From Saprospiraceae bacterium (GTDB lineage Bacteria; Bacteroidota; Bacteroidia; Chitinophagales; Saprospiraceae), in contig JAHDBJ010000017.1 in the NCBI GenBank assembly GCA_020630435.1, positions 23,016-87,015 on the forward strand: a stretch of 64,000 nt of DNA, in the 5' to 3' direction. This document shows positions 27,535-34,513 of this stretch, in pieces. Numbering within the stretch: the first letter of the stretch is position 1; each line of letters opens with the position of its first letter. The notes under the pieces were generated by a model. The model did no database searches. It was not told where the DNA came from and saw nothing but the letters and a program-made list of their open reading frames with translations. Both the position numbers and the translations under genes were made by a program.

Positions 27535-28189
27535 ATTTAATTATATTGTCCTTCTCTCTGTTATCATTCCTAGTTTATTGGCCTGTAATCACCGTACACA
27601 AAATACTAAGACCGATCAGGAAGAAACTTTTGATAAGTTGGTACAACGATTTGAAAATACAGACAGGCTTAAATGGCAAAAGCCCTTAGAAGTAATTGAA
27701 TTACTTGGCGATTTAAAAGGTAAAACTGTTGCAGATATTGGAGCTGGAACAGGTTATTTCACTTTTAGATTAGCCACCAAAGCCGCTAAAGTACTTGCAA
27801 TTGATATTGATGAGCGTTTTATTCATTTTATTGAAAATACAAAAACAACTTTTCCTAAATTAATTCAAGATCGCATTGAAACTAGGCTCGTTAATGAAAA
27901 TGATCCTAAACTTAAAAAAGAAGAAGTTGATGCTGTATTAGTCGTCAATACTTATAAAGATATTCAGGATAGAATATCTTATTTTGAAAAAATTCGAAAA
28001 GAAAACTTAAAACAAAATGGGCGAATAATGATTGTAGATTATAAAAAGGGAAATAAACTAAATCTACGAGAGGAAGAAATTGCGCTATCTCCAACAACCG
28101 TAAAAAAAGAACTCCGTGAAGCTGGTTATAAAACTATTCAAATCAACGAAGGTTTGCTGGAGCATCAGTATATTATCATAGCAAAATAA
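27524..28189 (+). CDS. Class I SAM-dependent methyltransferase-like lipoprotein (paralogue)
   Basis: The 221-residue product is a close paralogue of the preceding gene. It shares W-Q-K-P, E-L-L-G-D-L, D-I-G-A-G-T-G-Y-F-T-F-R, the E-T-R-L segment, V-V-N-T-Y and the closing H-Q-Y motif. Its lipobox ends L-L-A-C (cysteine at 21). It lacks the histidine cluster. The ATG lies inside the end of the upstream gene (11-base overlap), implying coupled translation and perhaps a heterodimer. SAM motif I is fully intact, so catalytic activity is possible. The substrate is unknown. Confidence 0.85.
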   Translation: MWIKFNYIVLLSVIIPSLLACNHRTQNTKTDQEETFDKLVQRFENTDRLKWQKPLEVIELLGDLKGKTVADIGAGTGYFTFRLATKAAKVLAIDIDERFIHFIENTKTTFPKLIQDRIETRLVNENDPKLKKEEVDAVLVVNTYKDIQDRISYFEKIRKENLKQNGRIMIVDYKKGNKLNLREEEIALSPTTVKKELREAGYKTIQINEGLLEHQYIIIAK

Positions 28190-28199
28190 AATACAGTTT

Positions 28200-29174
28200 T
28201 TGAAAATATTAATTATACGATTTAGTTCTATTGGTGATATTGTATTGACCACTCCTGTAATAAGGTGTTTAAAAAAACAAAAGAACGCTACTATACATTA
28301 TCTTACTTCAAGTAAATTTAAATGTATTCTCGATCCCAATCCTTATGTAGATAAAGTATGGGCATATCAGAAAAAAGTATCTGAGGTTTATGCCACTCTT
28401 CAATTAGAAGATTATGACTACATTATTGATTTACATCACAACCTTCGCAGCCTAAAAGTTAAACGTAAGTTAGGAAAGACTGCATTTTCTTTTAATAAAT
28501 TAAATATTGAGAAATGGTTACTTGTTAATCTAAAACTCAATAGGCTTCCAAATATTCATATTGTTGATAGATACATGAATACGGTATCTAGTCTTGAAGT
28601 GATAAATGATGGTCAAGGTTTAGATTATTTTATTCCTATTAAAGACGAGGTTCTACCTTCCTCTATATTAGGTGTATCAATTCCATATATTGCATTAGTT
28701 ATTGGAGCAGCACATACAACTAAAAGGCTTCCTATTAATAAACTGGCTGAAATTTGTAATCTCACAACACAGCCAATACTTTTATTAGGTGGCAAAGACG
28801 ATACAGAGACTGGAGCAAAAATTATAACCATGGTCAAGAACAAAAATATCTATAATACTTGTGGGCAATATAATCTCAACCAATCTGCATCATTAATCAA
28901 ACAAGCACAAAAAGTTATTAGCCATGATACTGGGCTTATGCACATTGCTGCAGCATTTCAAAAGACCATAATATCAACATGGGGAAATACAACACCAGCA
29001 TTTGGTATGTATCCTTATTATGGCAACCGAAGTGATAAAAACACTAGTATTCAGGTCAATAATTTATCTTGCCGTCCTTGCTCAAAAATTGGATACCATA
29101 AATGTCCTAAAAAGCATTTTAAATGTATGAATGATATTCCTCTAGATAAAATACAAAAGGCATTGGAATCATAA
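28200..29174 (+). CDS. Glycosyltransferase family 9 (heptosyltransferase-like), TTG start
   Basis: The 324-residue protein begins M-K-I-L-I-I-R-F-S-S-I-G-D-I-V-L, the usual GT9 start. The only start codon that keeps it is the TTG at 28200, 10 bases after the methyltransferase stop. Other GT9 features are D-L-H-H-N-L-R near 85, L-L-G-G-K-D-D near 195, S-H-D-T-G-L-M-H near 240, and the C-terminal cysteine-rich R-P-C-S-K-I-G-Y-H-K-C-P. GT9 enzymes transfer heptose or related sugars in lipopolysaccharide assembly. It is probably co-transcribed with the two methyltransferases. Confidence 0.9.
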   Translation: MKILIIRFSSIGDIVLTTPVIRCLKKQKNATIHYLTSSKFKCILDPNPYVDKVWAYQKKVSEVYATLQLEDYDYIIDLHHNLRSLKVKRKLGKTAFSFNKLNIEKWLLVNLKLNRLPNIHIVDRYMNTVSSLEVINDGQGLDYFIPIKDEVLPSSILGVSIPYIALVIGAAHTTKRLPINKLAEICNLTTQPILLLGGKDDTETGAKIITMVKNKNIYNTCGQYNLNQSASLIKQAQKVISHDTGLMHIAAAFQKTIISTWGNTTPAFGMYPYYGNRSDKNTSIQVNNLSCRPCSKIGYHKCPKKHFKCMNDIPLDKIQKALES

Positions 29175-29177
29175 AAG

Positions 29178-31700
29178 TTAACCTTTTCTAATTTCTTCTT
29201 TCCCTGTAATCATCAACATCAAATTCGTTGCTTCCATCCCAAGTATCTCTTGAAGGTTATTTTGAATAATCTTCAACTTGGTCTTTTGCACCTCATCCAT
29301 TGCTACTTCAGTATCATCTTTTAATATTTTAAAGACTAAGCCTTTTTCTTCTTTACTTTTAGAACCTGTAATAATAGTAGTAGAAAGTTTTTCAATAATC
29401 GTTACTATCTTCTCTTCTAGCGCTTCATCAGATGTAGACTTAGCCAATTCTAATTCTTTGAGTGCAGTCTCCTTAGCAGCTTTTTCTTCTGCTTCTTTTT
29501 TAAAGATAGCCTTATATTTCTCAATTTTAAATGCTAAATCATTCTGTTTGGTCTTTAATTCAGGATTGGTTTGAGTTGCCTTAATATAACATTCAGCAGC
29601 TAGTTTGGGTTTGCCCATTTCATAATAGGCGACAGCCATATCATAGTGCGTAAACGGATGATCTTCCTGTAATTGAGCTACTTTTTTTAGGTGTTTTAAA
29701 GCTTTCTTATTTTTACCAAAATGTTCATACAATAAAACACCATACTGGTAGTGTGCGTCAGGATTATCTTCATCTTGTCCTATCGCAAATTTGAAATAAT
29801 CTGCTGCTTTTTTCTTATACCCTTTAAAATTATGACTAAGTAACATTCCTAGTTTAAAAGCTAATCCTGGTGTATTACTATTTAATTTAAATACATTTTC
29901 AAAATGTGTTTTAGCAAGGAGAAAATCGCCTTGAGTCTCTGCTAATTCAGCTAATAAAAGATGAGCATCTACATAAGTATTATCTTTATTAAGAATTTTT
30001 TTCAATGCTTTTCTTCCTTCTTTTATATTATCTAGATGTGTAATATGGAAAACCGCTAATTGATATTGGGCATCTAGATTAGATGGTTCTTTTTCTGTTA
30101 AATACTCTAACCCCTCTAATGCTGCAATATATCGCTCTTCTTCAATCAACTTAGAAATTTCTGTTGTACTCAATAACCTTACAACAGATTCTGGTTCATC
30201 TTGTTTTACCTCTTTAATAACTTGAACAATAGACTCTTTCTCCACTTGCTCCTCCTCCACTACTTCCGAAGATTCTGTTTTTTCAATATTTTCTACTACC
30301 TCTTCTGTTGTTTCCTCTATTATTTCTTTTTCCTCATTCTCGTGTTTATTGACTATTTTTTCTGCCATCAATTCAAGTTCTTCTTCCATTTCTTCTTTTT
30401 CGATAATTGGGTCAATTCTATTCGCTAGCTTTTCTTCTGCTTTATCAACGTCTTTATCTTCTTCAAATAAGGAACGTAAAATCTCTATTGAAGATTTCTC
30501 TGAAAAATCCTCTTCTTTTTGTTCAGGAGCAATGGCATTTGTTTGAATTTCTTCAGATTTTTCTTGTACATCATTAACGATTGATTCCTCCTCTATTACT
30601 TCTTCTACTGTTTGAGGCACAATACCTGCTTCATCCAATGTCAACTCTTCTTTTTTAAGTTCAATATCTTCTACGACTTCTTCAGTTATTCCTTTCTCTT
30701 TCTTTGCACGAGCAAGTTTTTCTAGAATAGTTTCAGGTTTTTTGGGCGTATCTGCTATCACTTTTTCCTCGATTGATTTATCGTCATCGTTATTTTTTGA
30801 ACGCACCAACTTTTCTAATAGCGTTTCAGGTTTTTTAGACTCTTCAGGTTTTACCACCTCCTCAATGACCTTCTTTGATTCTATCTCTTCCTTTACAATC
30901 GGTGGAGGTGGAGGTGGAACTTTATCCTCAATACTTTTCTGAATATTTGTTAATATTTTATCACTACCATTTACACTTAAAACAGGCTCAACGCTTACTG
31001 GTTCAGCTTGGTATTCCAATGTCGTTGATTTTTCTTCTACAATCTTATTACGTATTGGTTGATTTGATTTAGCAGAGACATCTTCTATGTTATAATTGAC
31101 GATTGCTAAATTTTTGTAACTGCTGTGTAATTGTTCTTTATTTAATAATTGGAAAAGTAACTTAAATTTGTTTGCACGTAATTTTTTAAATTCATAATAT
31201 TCTTTAGACTTTAAAAGTCTTAGAAATTCGCCTATCTCAGACGAAATTGAACGAACATTATTAATTTTTTGATTAAAGGCATCCTCTTTTTCATAATCAT
31301 TTTCTCTTTTCTGTCTTCGTAATTCCAAATATATATCTTGCCAATGATTCATGTAGTGAATGACATTACTCACTCGTTGAAATTTTGTAGGTACATTTTC
31401 GACAGTTCCCGATTCATTAGTTTTGATTCCATCAATAACTATAGTATTTACACGGCTTTTCAACTTTGCATCTTGCAAGAATAATATTGCATTATACATA
31501 CAATCTTCAGAGCGTAGGAAATTATCACTTATTAATAAAAAAATAGGTGCAGAAGAATTTATAATTGCTTCTTGGTGAACATTCCTTTCCTCCAAATCTC
31601 TATCATCCAACACAAAATTAATGGTTGAACGTTGAATATCTTCTGCAAATTGTTTTGCAAATTGTTCGTTTTCTTTACAGTACACTAAAAAAGCTTGCAT
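29178..31700 (-). CDS. TIR-like domain, acidic linker and TPR protein
   Basis: The 840-residue protein has no signal peptide. Residues 1-95 look like a TIR domain: F-L-V-Y-C-K-E-N, then D-D-R-D-L-E, then S-A-P-I-F-L-L-I-S-D-N-F-L-R-S-E-D-C. The residue in place of the catalytic glutamate of NADase TIRs is Asn70, so it is probably not an NAD hydrolase. Residues about 260-500 are a low-complexity Glu/Lys/Pro linker with a polyproline run and two copies of K-P-E-T-(L/I)-L-E-K-L. TPR repeats fill about 510-730, before a conserved-looking C-terminal domain. It is the last gene of a four-gene operon. A signalling or scaffold role is inference. Confidence 0.82.
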   Translation of the reverse strand: MQAFLVYCKENEQFAKQFAEDIQRSTINFVLDDRDLEERNVHQEAIINSSAPIFLLISDNFLRSEDCMYNAILFLQDAKLKSRVNTIVIDGIKTNESGTVENVPTKFQRVSNVIHYMNHWQDIYLELRRQKRENDYEKEDAFNQKINNVRSISSEIGEFLRLLKSKEYYEFKKLRANKFKLLFQLLNKEQLHSSYKNLAIVNYNIEDVSAKSNQPIRNKIVEEKSTTLEYQAEPVSVEPVLSVNGSDKILTNIQKSIEDKVPPPPPPIVKEEIESKKVIEEVVKPEESKKPETLLEKLVRSKNNDDDKSIEEKVIADTPKKPETILEKLARAKKEKGITEEVVEDIELKKEELTLDEAGIVPQTVEEVIEEESIVNDVQEKSEEIQTNAIAPEQKEEDFSEKSSIEILRSLFEEDKDVDKAEEKLANRIDPIIEKEEMEEELELMAEKIVNKHENEEKEIIEETTEEVVENIEKTESSEVVEEEQVEKESIVQVIKEVKQDEPESVVRLLSTTEISKLIEEERYIAALEGLEYLTEKEPSNLDAQYQLAVFHITHLDNIKEGRKALKKILNKDNTYVDAHLLLAELAETQGDFLLAKTHFENVFKLNSNTPGLAFKLGMLLSHNFKGYKKKAADYFKFAIGQDEDNPDAHYQYGVLLYEHFGKNKKALKHLKKVAQLQEDHPFTHYDMAVAYYEMGKPKLAAECYIKATQTNPELKTKQNDLAFKIEKYKAIFKKEAEEKAAKETALKELELAKSTSDEALEEKIVTIIEKLSTTIITGSKSKEEKGLVFKILKDDTEVAMDEVQKTKLKIIQNNLQEILGMEATNLMLMITGKEEIRKG

Positions 31701-31716
31701 AGTATTTTTTTATAAA

Positions 31717-33036
31717 TTATTCATTTAATAATGCTCCCACAAAATCATTAAATTCTTTAATAAACTTGGGATATTCACTTGTAGCAGGTCCCGCAAATCC
31801 TGTATGAATCTTCCTAACCTTATCATTTTTATCCAAAAAAATCATGGTCGGATATGATAAAATATGATTCAACATAGGAAGCGTTTTGGCAGCTTCATCT
31901 TTTTTGCTGCTACCGGCCCATAAGACTTCATAATCTATTCCAAATCGCTTCTTAAATTTGCTTATAGCACTAAATGCTTTTTCCTTATGTTTGTGTTTTT
32001 CGTATGCTAATGCAATGACAGCAAGATCTTTATTTTTATTTTTACTCAAATAATCTGCCAAAAATTGGGTTTCATCCGCACAATTAGGGCACCAAGTTCC
32101 AATAATTTGAACTATTTTAATTTTATCTTTGTATTTTTCATCTTCTAAAGAAACTCTTTTACCATCGGAATTTTCAAAAGAAAATGTCACTTTATCATAA
32201 CCTTCTTTCAAGTATGTAAGCGTATTAGGATCAGTCAATGTTACACTTGAATTTCGTTTAGCTATCCAAATATCTTTATAATGACTTCCTGAACGAAACG
32301 TTCCAACAAGTGTAGAATCGGGGAGCATTTTAGCTTCAAACAAAAAAGCGTGAGAACCATCAAAAGTTGATAAATACATTTTATCTGCCTGTACAGTTCC
32401 TTCTAGAAAACGATAATCTCCTGTTTCTGTAAGAAACGTTCCTGTCAAATAATTACCCTCCTGTTGGAATTCGCCAATAGCACTGTATTCCTCGCCTTTT
32501 TCGCCAAATGTTACCTCCCATTTCCCTGCTACATTTACAGGTTCTTTTTTTAACGTTGTAAATCGATGATTTTTACCTTGCCAAGCCACAAAAGGGATAG
32601 TATAATTTTTTTTGGTCTTAACGACCCACTCTCCTTCTATGACATCTTCTTCATATAATGCTCTAATATAAGAATCATAATGCGGAAATTCAATTCTTAT
32701 CGTATCATCTCCATTAACTCTATTATGACCATATACGATATCGTCCACTCGAATGCGCTCTTCACCATTAATAATTTCAATATGAAATTTATCTTTAGTA
32801 TCATACACTAATTCAAATGTAAACGGAAGTTCGCCATCTGTGACCTCCTCAAATTTAATTTCCTCATTAGGAGGTTTAGCATCTGTATTGAGCGGGCGAT
32901 TGGGTTTACCATCAAGTTTTAATACTGCTCTATATACTCCTGGGGCAAGTACAGCATAAGGTTCATTCATAACCAAACAGCCTGACATAAAAGTCATCCA
33001 TGTTGTTAGTACAATAAGGATTGTTATTTTGTTCAT
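31717..33036 (-). CDS. Thioredoxin-fold (TlpA/ResA-like) lipoprotein
   Basis: The 439-residue lipoprotein has a signal ending M-S-G-C (cysteine at residue 20). Residues 20 to about 270 are beta-rich, with G-K-W-E-V-T-F-G at about 168 and G-E-F-Q-Q-E-G-N-Y-L-T-G-T-F after it. These resemble the small ligand-binding domains found before thioredoxins in Bacteroidota. The C-terminal part has the redox motif W-C-P-N-C and a cis-proline-like Y-P-T-M-I-F-L. It would reduce or transfer disulfides in the periplasm. It is separated by 16 bases from both neighbours in the operon. Confidence 0.88.
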   Translation of the reverse strand: MNKITILIVLTTWMTFMSGCLVMNEPYAVLAPGVYRAVLKLDGKPNRPLNTDAKPPNEEIKFEEVTDGELPFTFELVYDTKDKFHIEIINGEERIRVDDIVYGHNRVNGDDTIRIEFPHYDSYIRALYEEDVIEGEWVVKTKKNYTIPFVAWQGKNHRFTTLKKEPVNVAGKWEVTFGEKGEEYSAIGEFQQEGNYLTGTFLTETGDYRFLEGTVQADKMYLSTFDGSHAFLFEAKMLPDSTLVGTFRSGSHYKDIWIAKRNSSVTLTDPNTLTYLKEGYDKVTFSFENSDGKRVSLEDEKYKDKIKIVQIIGTWCPNCADETQFLADYLSKNKNKDLAVIALAYEKHKHKEKAFSAISKFKKRFGIDYEVLWAGSSKKDEAAKTLPMLNHILSYPTMIFLDKNDKVRKIHTGFAGPATSEYPKFIKEFNDFVGALLNE

Positions 33037-33052
33037 TTATTATAATTGTCGA

Positions 33053-33589
33053 TTACCTTGATTTTTCTCCCACAAAAGAATCTTCTTTATACTTAAACAA
33101 TACATTAAATGTCGTTAAGCTACCATAGATACGTGTAATATATTGTTGTAAGTTGACTTTTTCCTCATCTGTTAATTTGCTACTATTTATTCTTTGTTCC
33201 ATTACTCGCAATCTATCTCTAACCATCACAACTTTATGAAAGAAGGTTTCAATGGGTATTTCCTTAGGTTTCAAACTTTCATCAGCTGGCTTTAATATCA
33301 TAGTTCCGTTTTCCCATTTTTGTCCAAGATCTACTTTTGCTTCGATGCCATTATAGGTCTGCAAAATTTTTATTAAAGACTTTTCAGCTGCCGTAAAAGA
33401 TACGCTATTGGTGGGTTCTATCCTTTCTATCACCTCCCATTTTTCATACGTCTTCCCCACATCTTTTATTCCATACGTTATAAAACAAACTTGATAAGCC
33501 GCAACATTTACTTTTATAACTACTCCATCGCCAAAGGCGGGATGCCTAACTCTGGAGCCTACTCCCAGTATAGTAGTATTTTCATCCAT
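33053..33589 (-). CDS. Hypothetical protein with SH3/CarD-like N-terminus
   Basis: The 178-residue protein is soluble and has no signal. Its N-terminal 60 residues contain G-V-G-S-R-V-R-H-P-A-F-G-D-G-V-V-I, the pattern of small SH3-like barrels seen at the C-terminus of UvrD helicases and in CarD-type proteins. The rest is helical, with a charged L-R-V-M-E-Q-R segment. I do not recognise the full-length family. It sits third from the end of a minus-strand operon, 16 bases before the thioredoxin lipoprotein. DNA, RNA-polymerase or peptide binding are all possible. Confidence 0.7.
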   Translation of the reverse strand: MDENTTILGVGSRVRHPAFGDGVVIKVNVAAYQVCFITYGIKDVGKTYEKWEVIERIEPTNSVSFTAAEKSLIKILQTYNGIEAKVDLGQKWENGTMILKPADESLKPKEIPIETFFHKVVMVRDRLRVMEQRINSSKLTDEEKVNLQQYITRIYGSLTTFNVLFKYKEDSFVGEKSR

Positions 33590-33670
33590 TTTACTTATAT
33601 ATTTTTTAAAATAAATTATTGAAATAAGTTAAGCAAAAAATATGCCTAACTCCAAATCCAAAATTCATAT

Positions 33671-34198
33671 TTAAATTAGTATCACAAAAATATAACCCAA
33701 TAAAAACAGTCCTAGCAAAACAATTATTACATATAGCCAAGAAACTCCCCCTTTTTCCCGTAAAGCAGCATAATATTCTTGTTGCCCATACCCTTTTTCC
33801 CTCATTTTATATATTTCTTTTTCTACATATTGTAAATACAATCGGTTTCCCAAAAATCCAACAGCCACACTTGTAGTTATTGTAATTATACGATCGATAA
33901 TCAGGTATACATCTCCTGATATGTCCATTAGCATCTCAAAAACTACATCTTGTAATACCCCTATTCCTAAAATTATTAAACAAAAAAAGATAGCTATTTT
34001 AATCATCTTTCTGAATAACATCCAACCAAATCCAAATAAAAATGCTCCAATGTTAAAAGAGAATAACTTTCCTTCTTTATATGCTGACCATTGTTTAATG
34101 TAATATTCAGAGGATGAACCAATAAAGGCTTCTAACTCTTCAACTCTAATATCTCCTGTAACATCAAAACGTAAATCATCAAGTATATCATTTTCCAT
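33671..34198 (-). CDS. DUF2628 family membrane protein
   Basis: The 175-residue protein has a soluble N-terminus of about 50 residues. It is followed by F-N-I-G-A-F-L-F-G-F-G-W-M-L-F-R-K, the hallmark of DUF2628, where a hydrophobic segment folds back before the following helices. Three or four membrane segments follow, with a basic loop at about 120-150. The family has no assigned function. It is the first gene of the minus-strand operon that ends with the TIR-TPR protein, 81 bases before the next gene. Confidence 0.8.
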   Translation of the reverse strand: MENDILDDLRFDVTGDIRVEELEAFIGSSSEYYIKQWSAYKEGKLFSFNIGAFLFGFGWMLFRKMIKIAIFFCLIILGIGVLQDVVFEMLMDISGDVYLIIDRIITITTSVAVGFLGNRLYLQYVEKEIYKMREKGYGQQEYYAALREKGGVSWLYVIIVLLGLFLLGYIFVILI

Positions 34199-34513
34199 AT
34201 TAAAATAAATAACAATATAAACTATAAATTTAGCACATTTTTTAATATAATATTAGTTTCGATTAAAATTCAATAATATATTTGCCTTTTCGGCACAAGG
34301 ATTGAAGCATTTTTTCGTTATAGAATCAATAAAATTTCTTTTACCCAAAAAATAGTGTTGTTCGAAAACAAAAAATGCTATAAGGAATTATCTATACTTT
34401 AGTTCCTTTATTACTTTTAGGGCAATAAAAATGCTCTTATTTTTAAACGATCTAATTTTTAAATCTAATCCAATCTTATACTTAAATAAGCTTTTACATC
34501 TAATAAAATTCTT
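34199..34513. other. Divergent intergenic region with long leader
   Basis: This 315-base gap lies between the DUF2628 operon and the SprB-like gene. It contains a promoter-like TATATTTG at 34277, leaving a leader of about 225 bases before the ATG. Inside the leader is a weak hairpin (AGGGCA near 34420 with TGCTCT) followed by T's. No reading frame is convincing. Confidence 0.5.
34277..34284 (+). promoter_or_regulatory. Bacteroidota-type -7 element (TATATTTG)
   Basis: TATATTTG matches TAnnTTTG, and a TTTCG lies about 19 bases upstream at 34257-34261 in the -33 position. It would give the SprB-like gene a leader of roughly 225 bases. Confidence 0.5.

Noticed and set aside
29178..31700. Anti-phage TIR NADase effector
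   Set aside because: The catalytic glutamate position is Asn, the long linker and TPRs are unlike known effectors, and no defence genes are adjacent.
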